A program made the position numbers and the translations under genes. Below the pieces are notes generated by a model, which did no database searches, was not told the DNA's origin, and saw nothing but the letters and a program-made list of their open reading frames with translations. Below are positions 27,833-36,469 of a stretch of DNA of 64,000 bases, one piece after another. Every line of letters begins with the position of its first letter. Within the stretch, counting starts at the first letter, position 1. Origin of the DNA: Photobacterium toruni (GTDB lineage Bacteria > Pseudomonadota > Gammaproteobacteria > Enterobacterales > Vibrionaceae); NCBI RefSeq assembly GCF_024529955.1, contig NZ_AP024854.1:558001-622000 (forward strand). Reading direction: 5' to 3'.

Positions 27833-28244
27833 AAGCGATATCCATATCTATGTTTTATATAGTCATCAAATTAAAGCAATTGTTTACTTTGTGCAGCATT
27901 TAAATGTGATTTAGATTAAATCATACATAATCACTATTGTTGCTTATATATGCACAAGGTGATGTGGTTATTGTTTACATGCCAATACTTTGGTTTCTGG
28001 GTGGCTTTTCATTTTAATTTTACTTGAGTATCCAGAGCCTATTTAATGCTTTTAATGGAACTTTAATCACTTTTAATGAGTCTTAAACATTTCGATAGCG
28101 TTATGGCATTTATTTACGATTGTTTGAAATAGTTACTTATTTTTTGAGAGTGTTTGTTAGTATTGGCATCAGTTTACCGCTTTGATAAAAGTGAACGCGT
28201 TATCATCTTTTCTCTTTTTATAAAATTTTATAGGCTTATCTATC
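27833..28244. promoter_or_regulatory. Divergent argA-mltA intergenic region
   Basis: A 412-bp AT-rich region with no convincing ORF or RNA. It must hold the argA and mltA promoters. A perfect inverted repeat TGATTTA-GAT-TAAATCA lies at 27907-27923, 75 bp before the argA start. Its spacing does not fit the standard 14-bp ArgR core, so the cognate protein is unclear. Confidence 0.35.
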
Positions 28245-29378
28245 GTGTTACGTAAAGCAACAGTTGTAATGATTCTTTTTGGCTTGGTGGGGTGTTCATC
28301 CCCAGAGAGTACAACCACGGAAAAACCGAGCTTCGCGGCAGTTGGTAATCCATTAGCACACCAATATTTAGGTCATCACTTTGATCAAGTGTTAAATAAA
28401 GTGTCACAAGTTTCATCAAATAAGCCTCATGATTACAGTACATTTGGTCCACAAGCCCAAATGGTTACTTCTCGTTCACCGTCGATGGCGCGTAAATTTG
28501 AACCTTTATACAACCAAGTAGAAAATTGGGCTAAACATAGTGGTAATCCAAGTACGTTAGCTAAATATGGTATTCAGGCAGCACAATTGGGTGGTGCTAA
28601 TGGTGAAGGTAACGTGATGTTTACGGGCTACTATTCGCCAGTGATTGAGTTGCGTCATAAACCGACCAATGTTTTCCGTTACCCAATTTATGCAATGCCA
28701 AACTGTAAAGGTCGCTGCCCTTCACGTGAGCAAATCTATGATGGTGCGTTAGCCGGTCAAGATTTGGTATTGGGTTACAGTAAATCAATGCTTGATGTGT
28801 TTATGATGGAAGTACAAGGCAGCGGTTTTGTGCATTTTGAGGACGATAACCAACTGCAATATTTTGGCTATGCAGGTAAAAACGGCCACCGTTATGTCAG
28901 CATTGGTCGAGTATTGATTGATCGTGGTGAAGTACCAAAAGCGAAAATGTCACTGCAAGCGATTCAAAAGTGGGTAGCGAATCACAGTGAGGCTCAAGTA
29001 CGTGAATTATTAGAGCAGAATCCATCATTTGTCTTTTTCTCACCCCGTAAAACATTAGATGTTAAAGGCAGTGCAGGTATTCCATTGTTGGCAAATGCTG
29101 CTGTTGCAGCTGATCGTAAATACATTCCAATGGGGTCGGTATTATTAGCGGAAGTCCCGCAGTTAGATGCAAAAGGTAACTGGACAGGTAAGCATGTATT
29201 ACGCTTATTATTAGCTTTGGATACTGGTGGCGCTGTGAAAAAAAATCACTTAGATTTATATCATGGCATGGGTGCCAAAGCGGGTACTGATGCTGGCCAT
29301 TATAAGCATTTTGGTCGAGTATGGCGTTTAGGGCTTAAAGGTTCAGCAACGCAAGACCCGTGGTTGATGCCACAATAA
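28245..29378 (+). CDS. mltA: Membrane-bound lytic murein transglycosylase A
   Basis: An outer-membrane lipoprotein that cleaves peptidoglycan glycan strands with formation of 1,6-anhydro ends. The 377 residues start with a lipoprotein signal whose lipobox is LVGC (Cys17). The MltA double-psi barrel and 3D domains follow: MFTGYYSPVIELR, MEVQGSGFVHFEDD and, near the end, ALDTGGAVKKNHLDLYHG, which holds the likely catalytic Asp. Start codon GTG. As in E. coli, it lies beside tcdA and the csd genes. Confidence 0.94.
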   Translation: MLRKATVVMILFGLVGCSSPESTTTEKPSFAAVGNPLAHQYLGHHFDQVLNKVSQVSSNKPHDYSTFGPQAQMVTSRSPSMARKFEPLYNQVENWAKHSGNPSTLAKYGIQAAQLGGANGEGNVMFTGYYSPVIELRHKPTNVFRYPIYAMPNCKGRCPSREQIYDGALAGQDLVLGYSKSMLDVFMMEVQGSGFVHFEDDNQLQYFGYAGKNGHRYVSIGRVLIDRGEVPKAKMSLQAIQKWVANHSEAQVRELLEQNPSFVFFSPRKTLDVKGSAGIPLLANAAVAADRKYIPMGSVLLAEVPQLDAKGNWTGKHVLRLLLALDTGGAVKKNHLDLYHGMGAKAGTDAGHYKHFGRVWRLGLKGSATQDPWLMPQ

Positions 29379-29495
29379 TAGTTATGATCAAAGAGGTTGC
29401 TGTTGTGATCTCTGTGCTCTGACTGGACAATTGTTACCAGAGTGCGTATAAAAACGCACTCTTTGTTTATCCACCTCTGGCAGTGTAGAACCAAT

Positions 29496-30305
29496 ATGCG
29501 TGAATTAGATACCCCAGCATCCGATAGTTATAACCAGCGTTTTGGCGGCACTCGCCGTTTATATGGTAACAGTGAAGTTGAAATCCTTCGCGCTGCACAT
29601 GTATGTGTGATTGGTATCGGTGGTGTTGGCTCATGGGCGGCAGAAGCATTGGCTCGTTCAGGGATCGGTGAGCTTACTTTGATCGATATGGATGATGTTT
29701 GTGTAACTAATATCAACCGTCAAATTCATGCAATGACAGGCACTATTGGTCAAAGCAAAATTGAAGTGATGGCGGCACGAATTCAGCTAATTAATCCTGA
29801 GTGTAAAGTTAATTTAATTGATGATTTTATAAGTGCTGATAACCAAGCGCAGTATTTATCAAAAGAATTTGATTATGTATTAGACGCAATAGATAGCCTC
29901 AAAGCCAAAGCATCCTTATTGGCGTATTGTAAGAGTAATAAAATTAAGGTTATTACCATTGGTGGTGCTGGTGGACAAACGGATCCAACACAAATACAAG
30001 TCACTGATTTAACTAAAACGATTCAAGATCCATTGGCTCGAAAGTTACGTGAGACATTGCGTCAGCATCATAATTTTACTAAGAATCCTAAACGTAAATT
30101 TGGTATCGATTGTGTTTATTCAACCGAGCATTTGAAATACCCTCAAGCTGATGGTTCGGTGTGTGCGGTAAAAGCGACGGCTGAAGGTCCGAAACGGATG
30201 GATTGTGCTAGTGGTTTTGGTGCGGCAACTGTTGTAACTGCAAGTTTTGGTTTCGTTGCGGTCGCACATATTATTAAGAAGCTGATTGAAAAGTATCGTC
30301 AATAA
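29496..30305 (+). CDS. tcdA: tRNA threonylcarbamoyladenosine dehydratase
   Basis: An E1-like (ThiF/MoeB family) ATP-dependent enzyme, also called CsdL, that cyclises t6A37 to ct6A in tRNA. With the start at MRELDTPASDSYNQRFGG it has 269 residues, the family length; the open frame begins 18 codons earlier without similarity. The nucleotide-binding loop is IGIGGVGSWAAEAL, followed by DMDDVCVTNINRQ. It is convergent with csdE-csdA, whose products are thought to supply sulfur transfer to this system in E. coli. Separated from mltA by about 117 bp. Confidence 0.92.
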   Translation: MRELDTPASDSYNQRFGGTRRLYGNSEVEILRAAHVCVIGIGGVGSWAAEALARSGIGELTLIDMDDVCVTNINRQIHAMTGTIGQSKIEVMAARIQLINPECKVNLIDDFISADNQAQYLSKEFDYVLDAIDSLKAKASLLAYCKSNKIKVITIGGAGGQTDPTQIQVTDLTKTIQDPLARKLRETLRQHHNFTKNPKRKFGIDCVYSTEHLKYPQADGSVCAVKATAEGPKRMDCASGFGAATVVTASFGFVAVAHIIKKLIEKYRQ

Positions 30306-30334
30306 CGATGCTGTTTAAACCGTAGTAAAAAATA

Positions 30335-30364
30335 AAAAGCGGATCGATTTGATCCGCTTTTTTT
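30335..30364. terminator. Bidirectional terminator between tcdA and csdE
   Basis: AAAAGCGGATC / GATCCGCTTTT pairs across a short loop with A-run before and T-run after, so it can terminate both convergent transcripts. Confidence 0.9.
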
Positions 30365-30398
30365 GTGTTTCATTTTGCAGGTTATTATCGGTTTGAGC

Positions 30399-30836
30399 TT
30401 AGTGGGCAAGCTGTTTTATTTGCTCTACAATCGCTTTTAAACCATTACCACGAGAAGGGCTCAGATGGGCAATTAATCCTAAGCTATCAAAGTAGCTATC
30501 AATATCAAAAGCACTAATTTGTGCCGCTGTTTTTCCATGATAAGCTGCAAGTACTAAGGTAATTAAGCCGCGTACAATTCGAGCATCTGAGTCAGCGATA
30601 AAGTAATAGTGATCATCAATAACTTGGTGATGTAACCAAACTTGTGATTCACAGCCACTGATTTTTAGTTGATCTTGCTTATAGCTATCATCCAGTTGTG
30701 GTAATTTTTTACCTAGCTGAATAACATTGCGATAGCGATCTTCCCATCCTGTTGCGATTTGCATTTGGGCAATAATATCAGTCGCTGTGATCTCAGTGCC
30801 AAAAGGGTGTTGAGGAAGCGTTATAGTGGTATTCAT
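30399..30836 (-). CDS. csdE: Sulfur acceptor protein CsdE (SufE family)
   Basis: A 145-residue SufE-fold protein that accepts persulfide sulfur from CsdA. The active cysteine is in LKISGCESQVW (Cys62), and the C-terminal FDSLGLIAHLSPSRGNGL block is typical. AAGGAAT precedes the ATG. It lies 20 bp after csdA in the same operon, matching E. coli csdA-csdE. Confidence 0.92.
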   Translation of the reverse strand: MNTTITLPQHPFGTEITATDIIAQMQIATGWEDRYRNVIQLGKKLPQLDDSYKQDQLKISGCESQVWLHHQVIDDHYYFIADSDARIVRGLITLVLAAYHGKTAAQISAFDIDSYFDSLGLIAHLSPSRGNGLKAIVEQIKQLAH

Positions 30837-30856
30837 CTTAGATTCCTTGGCTGCAA

Positions 30857-32077
30857 CTATAATAAATCACAGGCTTTATGCAGTGCGGCAATAAATCGCG
30901 CTATATCTTGTTGATCATTATAAAGTGCTAATGATACTCGTAATGTTCCTGTTAAGCCTAGTGCATCCAGCATTGGATGGGCGCAATGATGACCAGCCCG
31001 TAACGCAATTTGCTGTTGATCAAGTAAGGTTGCAATATCTTGATGATGAACACCCTCGACAACAAAAGAGAATAAGCTCGCATTTGGCTGAAGACCAATA
31101 ATACGTAGCCCTTCAATATCTTTAATGCCATCTAGCGCTTGTTGACGTAAATCAGCAATGTGTTGTTCTGCGCCTTGGCGATCAATGTTTTGTAACCATT
31201 CAATGGCAGCCGCAAGTGCTAAACTACCCGCAACATTGGGTGTACCTGCTTCAAATTTCCCGGGTAAAGCCGCATAGCTAGTCCCACTAAATGATACTTT
31301 TTCAACCATCTTGCCACCACCGTGCCATGGCGGCATTGCTTCTAGCAGTGCTTGTTTGCCATAAAGCGCACCAATACCTGCTGGAGCATAAATTTTATGG
31401 CCTGAAAACACATAGAAATCAGCATCAAGGGCTTGAACGTCTACTTGTTCATGCGCTATTCCTTGTGCACCATCAATAACAACGACAGCGCCATATTGGT
31501 GAGCGGCGGCTATCATTGATTCTATGGGATTTCGAGTACCCGTTACATTAGTAATATGGGCGACAGCCACGATCTTTGTTTTTGTTGATAATAACTGTAG
31601 GTAAGCATCGGTATCTAATGTGCAATCATTGCGCATCGGAATTTTAACGACTTTTGCTCCAGTTTGTTCAGCGACCATCTGCCAAGGCACTATATTGGCA
31701 TGGTGTTCCATTTCCCCGACTAGAATCTCATCACCAGCTTGTAAGTGAGTGCGGGCATAGGTTTGGGCAATGAGATTTAATGCTTCCGTTGCGCCACGAG
31801 TCCAGATGATTTCTTTAGGACTCGCCGCACCAATAAAGTGTTGTACTGTTGTTCTTGCTTGTTCAAATGCCAAGGTTGCGTTAGTCGCTAAGCGATGGTT
31901 ACCGCGATGCACATTAGCATTATAGCCGCTGTAATAGTGACTTAGGGTATCGATAACAATCGCAGGCTTTTGTGCTGTTGCTGCGCTGTCTAAATAAACC
32001 GCCCGCGGCGCATCATCTAAATGTTGCAGTGCTGGGAATTGGGTTTGAATTTGTTTGATATCGAATGGTATGGTCAT
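30857..32077 (-). CDS. csdA: Cysteine desulfurase CsdA
   Basis: A PLP-dependent class V aminotransferase-fold enzyme (SufS/CsdA group) that removes sulfur from cysteine as an enzyme persulfide. 406 residues. The PLP lysine is in FSGHKIYAPAGIG (Lys228) and the persulfide cysteine in LRAGHHCAHPM (Cys365). The short loop around the active cysteine is that of group II desulfurases. No suf scaffold genes are nearby; the partner is csdE, and tcdA stands next door, pointing to tRNA modification rather than bulk Fe-S assembly. Confidence 0.93.
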   Translation of the reverse strand: MTIPFDIKQIQTQFPALQHLDDAPRAVYLDSAATAQKPAIVIDTLSHYYSGYNANVHRGNHRLATNATLAFEQARTTVQHFIGAASPKEIIWTRGATEALNLIAQTYARTHLQAGDEILVGEMEHHANIVPWQMVAEQTGAKVVKIPMRNDCTLDTDAYLQLLSTKTKIVAVAHITNVTGTRNPIESMIAAAHQYGAVVVIDGAQGIAHEQVDVQALDADFYVFSGHKIYAPAGIGALYGKQALLEAMPPWHGGGKMVEKVSFSGTSYAALPGKFEAGTPNVAGSLALAAAIEWLQNIDRQGAEQHIADLRQQALDGIKDIEGLRIIGLQPNASLFSFVVEGVHHQDIATLLDQQQIALRAGHHCAHPMLDALGLTGTLRVSLALYNDQQDIARFIAALHKACDLL

Positions 32078-32162
32078 AGCGGGTCACATTACAGAAATTT
32101 GAATTATCGATGATGCTAATAAATGCAAAGAAGAGCAAGTGTTGCGATGATTTTTGATAAAT

Positions 32163-32349
32163 AAAAAAATAGCACTGCGTTGGGGCGCAGTGCTAAAAAT
32201 TACTTCGACTTATCAGTCAAAATACAGGAAGTAAAGAGGTAGATAACTACCAATCCGGCAGGATCCGGACAATATGCAAACACAACATCGCAATGTTGAT
32301 TGAGCGGTTAGCCAGAGGGCAAAACACAAAATGTTAATCAACATTGCGG
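32163..32349 (-). ncRNA. gcvB: GcvB small regulatory RNA
   Basis: A roughly 187-nt RNA divergent from gcvA, the same arrangement as in enterobacteria. On the minus strand it begins with a 13-bp stem (CGCAATGTTGATT with AATCAACATTGCG). Then comes the G/U-rich, single-stranded seed region GATGTTGTGTTTGCA, which is almost identical to the E. coli R1 target-binding region, and later the conserved TTACTTCCTGTA. It ends in a terminator stem (TAGCACTGCG / CGCAGTGCTA) with seven T residues. GcvB uses Hfq to repress many amino acid and peptide transporter mRNAs. The reading frame spanning it is chance. Confidence 0.88.
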
Positions 32350-32354
32350 AACGA

Positions 32355-32383
32355 ATAATAGGGTTTATATAGCACTTAAACAA
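32355..32383 (-). promoter_or_regulatory. Predicted gcvB promoter
   Basis: On the minus strand, -35 TTGTTT and -10 TATTAT are separated by 17 bp and place the transcription start near 32349. The gcvA promoter (TATAAT at 32393-32398 on the plus strand) lies next to it, so one GcvA site could act on both, as in E. coli. Confidence 0.6.
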
Positions 32384-32442
32384 TGGACAATTTATAATGT
32401 TTGAGATGAAAAAAACTAATGCATTAGAGAGCATCGAAAAGT

Positions 32443-33363
32443 ATGTCTAGACGTTTACCTCCGCTTAACTCATTAAAGGTGTTTGAAGCTGCTGCAAGGC
32501 ATCTAAGTTTTACTCGAGCAGCTGAAGAATTGTTTGTTACTCAAGCCGCAGTTAGCCATCAAATTAAAGCCTTAGAGGAATTTTTGGGGTTAAAATTATT
32601 CCGTCGCCGTAATCGTTCATTACTATTAACTGAGGAAGGACAAAGTTACTTTCTTGATATTAAAGATATCTTTTCATCGATTTCAGATGCGACAGATAAG
32701 GTACTTGAAAGGGGCTCAAAAGGGGCATTAACCATTAGTTTACCTCCTAGTTTTGCGATTCAATGGTTAGTACCAAGATTAACTGATTTTAATGAGCAAC
32801 ATCCTGAAATAGACGTCCGTATTAAAGCGGTTGATCTTGATGAAGGATCACTGACTGATGATGTTGATGTCGCGATTTATTATGGCCGAGGTAATTGGTC
32901 TGGTTTACGTGCTGATAAGTTGTATCAAGAATTTATGATGCCGGTATGTTCACCAATGTTATTGGTTGGCACTAAACCATTACGTACCATTGAAGATTTA
33001 AAATTACATACGTTATTACATGACACTTCTCGTAAAGAGTGGAAAAACTATGTTCGTCACTATGAGGTGAAAGACGTTAACGTAAATCAAGGACCGATAT
33101 TTAGTCATTCGACCATGGTGTTGCAGGCTGCAGCTCATGGCCAAGGTATCGCATTAGGCAATAATGTTTTGGCTCAACCTGAATTAGAAGCGGGACGATT
33201 AGTGTGTCCGTTTGATGAGATTCTGGTAAGTAAAAATGCGTTTTATTTTGTATGTCAGGAAAAACAAGCCGACACTGGACGTATTCAAATTTTCCGTGAT
33301 TGGATTTTGAATAAAGCCCGTAAAGAGCAAGAGGATATGCCAGATGTCATTGAAGAAGTCTGA
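32443..33363 (+). CDS. gcvA: Glycine cleavage system transcriptional activator GcvA
   Basis: A 306-residue LysR regulator that in E. coli activates gcvTHP and gcvB. The N-terminus LPPLNSLKVFEAAARHLSF and helix-turn-helix AAEELFVTQAAVSHQIKALE are close to E. coli GcvA, followed by the effector domain. It lies divergent from gcvB, strengthening the assignment. TATAAT at 32393-32398 is its likely -10. It overlaps the following hydrolase gene by 20 bp and is probably co-transcribed with the next three genes. Confidence 0.92.
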   Translation: MSRRLPPLNSLKVFEAAARHLSFTRAAEELFVTQAAVSHQIKALEEFLGLKLFRRRNRSLLLTEEGQSYFLDIKDIFSSISDATDKVLERGSKGALTISLPPSFAIQWLVPRLTDFNEQHPEIDVRIKAVDLDEGSLTDDVDVAIYYGRGNWSGLRADKLYQEFMMPVCSPMLLVGTKPLRTIEDLKLHTLLHDTSRKEWKNYVRHYEVKDVNVNQGPIFSHSTMVLQAAAHGQGIALGNNVLAQPELEAGRLVCPFDEILVSKNAFYFVCQEKQADTGRIQIFRDWILNKARKEQEDMPDVIEEV

Positions 33364-34033
33364 ATATTTGATTGATGGTCCTGATACTGACGATGCAGTA
33401 GCAACGTTTTTATTTGCTCATGGTGCTGGTGCGGGGATGGGTCATGTGTTCATGACCACTGTTGCGCAGGGGTTAGCGGCGCATAATATTCAAGTCGTGC
33501 GGTTTAATTTCCCGTATATGATCAAGCGTGCGGAAGACGGTAAAAAGCGTCCGCCAGATCGTCAACCTAAATTATTACTTGATTTTCAAATCCATATTGA
33601 ACAGTTTGATAATGGCAAGTTAGTCATTGGTGGTAAATCAATGGGAGGACGTATGGCGAGTTTAATGGTAACGGATATTGCTGCTGATACGCCAATGGTA
33701 AATAATTGTGCCTCAAAAGTGTGTGGTGTTGCTTGTCTTGGGTTTCCTTTTCATCCGCCAGCCAAGCCAGAAAATTATCGCGGCGATCATCTTGCAACAA
33801 TAACTGTTCCAACCTTGATTTTACAAGGTGAACGCGACACCTTTGGCGTGCGTAGTGAAGTGGAGCAGTGGCCTTTTTCAACGCAAGTGTATTATCAATT
33901 TTTAGCTGATGGTGATCACGGTTTTAAACCGCGTAAGGCATCAGGTCATACTGAAGCTGAAAATATTACCATCGCTATCGAGGCATTGGCACAATTTATT
34001 AAAGACTGTGTCGGTATAAAAGGAGCGTGTTAA
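33344..34033 (+). CDS. Alpha/beta-hydrolase (KANL3/Tex30-like)
   Basis: A 229-residue small alpha/beta hydrolase. The oxyanion region is FLFAHGAGAGMGH, the nucleophile elbow is IGGKSMGGRMAS (likely Ser), and candidate acid and histidine residues are in LQGERDTFG and DGDHGFKPRK. This matches the KANL3/Tex30 or dienelactone-hydrolase-like group; the substrate is unknown. AGAGG lies upstream of the ATG inside gcvA, and the stop shares a base with the next start, so translation is coupled on both sides. Confidence 0.8.
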   Translation: MSLKKSEYLIDGPDTDDAVATFLFAHGAGAGMGHVFMTTVAQGLAAHNIQVVRFNFPYMIKRAEDGKKRPPDRQPKLLLDFQIHIEQFDNGKLVIGGKSMGGRMASLMVTDIAADTPMVNNCASKVCGVACLGFPFHPPAKPENYRGDHLATITVPTLILQGERDTFGVRSEVEQWPFSTQVYYQFLADGDHGFKPRKASGHTEAENITIAIEALAQFIKDCVGIKGAC

Positions 34034-34437
34034 TGGCTATTGAATTAACCGCTAAACAACGTCAACAATCGCGATTAATGCTGATGTTTGCTGCTTGTAG
34101 TGGCGTGATAATGGTCGCTTTAGGTGCATTTGCCGCTCATGGTTTAAGCCATCGCTTAGCACCTTATTTATTAGATGTGTTTAAAGTTGGGGTTCAATAT
34201 CAGGCATGGCATACATTAGCTTTATTAGCTTGTGGAATATTGTCACGCTTTTTGCCATCAAAAGCGTTATCATACGCGGCGCTGTTTTTTGGCCTTGGTA
34301 TAATCTGTTTTAGTGGCAGTTTATATGCATTGGCTTTAACCGGCATTAAATGGTTTGCTCCTATCACTCCGATGGGCGGAATATGTTTTATTATTGGCTG
34401 GGTGATGCTTGCAATAGCCGCCTGGCGTTCAGCTTGA
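34033..34437 (+). CDS. ygdD: DUF423 membrane protein (YgdD-like)
   Basis: A 134-residue inner-membrane protein with four hydrophobic helices and the family signature GAFAAHGL near the N-terminus plus PITPMGG near the C-terminus. No biochemical function is known. The start is the ATG that overlaps the hydrolase stop (TAATG), with AGGAG at normal distance. In E. coli the homolog ygdD lies between gcvA and rlmM; here a hydrolase gene is inserted before it. Confidence 0.88.
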   Translation: MAIELTAKQRQQSRLMLMFAACSGVIMVALGAFAAHGLSHRLAPYLLDVFKVGVQYQAWHTLALLACGILSRFLPSKALSYAALFFGLGIICFSGSLYALALTGIKWFAPITPMGGICFIIGWVMLAIAAWRSA

Positions 34438-34447
34438 GGGTTCCAAC

Positions 34448-35533
34448 GTGAATCAAGTTTTATTGTACTGTCGTCCTGGCTTTGAAAAAGAATGTGCCGG
34501 AGAGGTTCAAGACAAAGCAAATACGCTGGAATTGTTTGGTTTCCCTCGGGTGAAAAACAATTCAGGCTATGTGTTATTTGAATTTTATCAAGCAGGTGAT
34601 GCTGATAAATTCATTAAATTACAGTCATTTTCACAGTTGATTTTTGCACGTCAAATGGTAGCAACGTCAACAATGCTTAAAGATTTACCTGCAGATGATC
34701 GTATCTCACCTATCTTAGAAGCAATTGGTGAAAACTTTCCTATCTGTGGTGATCTACGCGTTGAAACGCCTGATACTAATGAAGCGAAAGAGCTATTAAA
34801 GTTCTGTCGTAAGTTTACAGTGCCATTACGTCAAGCCATGCGTAAACGTAATATTTTATATGTTAAAGATAACCATAAAAAGCCAGTATTACACGTGTGC
34901 TTTATTGCTCCTGGTTGTTGCTTTGTTGGTTATTCCTACCCGCAAAATAACTCACAGTTCTTTATGGGTATTCCACGTCTTAAATTCCCTGCTGATGCGC
35001 CAAGTCGTTCAACATTGAAATTAGAAGAAGCATTTCACGTATTTATTCCTCGTGAAGAGTGGGATGAGCGTTTAGCCCCTGGTATGTGGAGTGTGGATTT
35101 AGGTGCTTGTCCAGGTGGCTGGACGTACCAATTAGTGAAACGTTCAATGTTCGTTCACGCGATTGATAACGGTACAATGGCGCAAAGCTTAATGGATACC
35201 GGTCAAGTTAAATACCATGCGGTTGATGGCTTTAAATATGAGCCTGCACGTAAGAATATTACGTGGATTGTGTGTGACATGATTGAAAAACCTGCTCGAG
35301 TGGCACACCTTATTGGTGAGTGGTTAATTAAAGCATGGGCAAAAGAAGCTATTTTTAACCTTAAACTGCCGATGAAAGGCCGTTATGATGAAGTACTGCA
35401 AGATATTGAAAATCTAAAAGTATTGCTGATTAAAAATGGTGTCAAGTTTAAGCTTCAAGCAAAACATCTATACCATGATCGTGAAGAAATTACGGTGCAT
35501 ATTCAACGTTTAGATAATCGTTCTGCGTATTAA
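34448..35533 (+). CDS. rlmM: 23S rRNA 2'-O-methyltransferase RlmM
   Basis: Methylates the 2'-O of C2498 in 23S rRNA using S-adenosylmethionine. The 361 residues comprise an N-terminal THUMP-like part and a C-terminal Rossmann methyltransferase domain with [15 protein letters not shown] as the SAM-binding loop and [13 protein letters not shown] late in the domain. Length equals the family norm. Start codon GTG, with AGGG upstream, 10 bp after the DUF423 gene. Confidence 0.94.
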   Translation: MNQVLLYCRPGFEKECAGEVQDKANTLELFGFPRVKNNSGYVLFEFYQAGDADKFIKLQSFSQLIFARQMVATSTMLKDLPADDRISPILEAIGENFPICGDLRVETPDTNEAKELLKFCRKFTVPLRQAMRKRNILYVKDNHKKPVLHVCFIAPGCCFVGYSYPQNNSQFFMGIPRLKFPADAPSRSTLKLEEAFHVFIPREEWDERLAPGMWSVDLGACPGGWTYQLVKRSMFVHAIDNGTMAQSLMDTGQVKYHAVDGFKYEPARKNITWIVCDMIEKPARVAHLIGEWLIKAWAKEAIFNLKLPMKGRYDEVLQDIENLKVLLIKNGVKFKLQAKHLYHDREEITVHIQRLDNRSAY

Positions 35534-35560
35534 TTTTATGTAGTGTAGCGGATTATTATT

Positions 35561-35591
35561 AACGCCATCCTTATAAGGGTGGCGTTTTTTT
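35561..35591 (+). terminator. Rho-independent terminator after rlmM
   Basis: A stem AACGCCATCC / GGGTGGCGTT with one G-T pair around a short loop is followed by a T-run. It closes the gcvA-hydrolase-ygdD-rlmM unit. Confidence 0.88.
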
Positions 35592-35618
35592 ATCATTAGA
35601 TGTTAGGCTCAATGAATA

Positions 35619-36392
35619 TTAATTCGCTTCGTGATAACGAATATCTTGTAAATTAAAACCAAGTTCTAAATCAGTTTTTAAGCTCGCCACTGCTTTTGAT
35701 GCACGAGCGGTCTCTTCATTGCCGACAATTTTCTTTTGCCATTTAGGTGCAAGATCAGTGGCAGTGAGAATTGCGTCAAGATTAGGGTAAAGGCTTAATA
35801 ATTCGACTGCCGCTTTAGGACCAATACCAGCAACGCCTGGAATTTTACTGGAGCTAATTCCTGCGAGTCCCCAGTAGTCAGTTAATAGCTGTGGTTTTAC
35901 GCCATATTCTTTTTCAATAAATAGACTATCAAGCCAGCGTTGTTGGAAGTAATCACGAATACGTAATGTAGGCTGCAGTAACTGACAATAACCTTTATCG
36001 GTTGAAACAATAGTGACTTGCTCATTACGAGAGGCGACTTTTAAGGCTAAAGTTGCAACTAAATCATCTGCTTCGTCACCATCAGATAATAATGAGTCAA
36101 TACCAATTGCCATAAACGCATCTTGAATACTATCCATACCCGCTACCAGTTCAGGCGGCATGGGTTTACGTCCTTCTTTATAATGTGGTAGAAGTTCTGC
36201 TCGCCAACCACGATCATCGCTATTATGGTCAAACACCGCAACAATATGGCTTGGCTTGGTGCTATTAATGATTTTTTGTAATGCCTGACAACATACTCTG
36301 GCGGTGTTATCGACATCGGGTTGCCCCGGTTGCGCTGCATGGACGCGACGAATAAGATTTAATGCATCAATAATAACAAGGTGGATAGCCAT
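35619..36392 (-). CDS. xni: Flap endonuclease Xni
   Basis: A 257-residue 5'-nuclease-domain protein (formerly ExoIX/YgdG) related to the PolA nuclease domain. Acidic metal-binding residues are visible in VIIDALNLIRR and SDGDEADDLVATLA, and the helix-hairpin-helix is KIPGVAGIGPKAAVELL. The family has the reduced metal site typical of Xni. No clear Shine-Dalgarno sequence is seen. It lies 77 bp downstream of ppnN on the same strand, with a terminator between xni's start and ppnN's end. Confidence 0.92.
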   Translation of the reverse strand: MAIHLVIIDALNLIRRVHAAQPGQPDVDNTARVCCQALQKIINSTKPSHIVAVFDHNSDDRGWRAELLPHYKEGRKPMPPELVAGMDSIQDAFMAIGIDSLLSDGDEADDLVATLALKVASRNEQVTIVSTDKGYCQLLQPTLRIRDYFQQRWLDSLFIEKEYGVKPQLLTDYWGLAGISSSKIPGVAGIGPKAAVELLSLYPNLDAILTATDLAPKWQKKIVGNEETARASKAVASLKTDLELGFNLQDIRYHEAN

Positions 36393-36410
36393 AAATTAAT
36401 TCTATATAGA

Positions 36411-36437
36411 TAAATAAAAGGAGCACTTAGGCTCCTT
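36411..36437 (-). terminator. Terminator after ppnN
   Basis: On the minus strand AAGGAGC / GCTCCTT pairs around a six-base loop, followed by a T-rich tract, 33 bp after the ppnN stop. Confidence 0.75.
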
Positions 36438-36469
36438 ATTGTACGCAATACTATGATCAAATAACGCTA

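Noticed and set aside
27907-27923. ArgR box upstream of argA
   Set aside because: The inverted repeat TGATTTA-GAT-TAAATCA is real, but its spacing does not match the ArgR core and no second box is seen, so I list it only as an unassigned palindrome.
32213-32434. 73-codon open frame on the minus strand
   Set aside because: It overlaps the GcvB RNA and its promoter and has no protein features. The RNA explains the sequence better.
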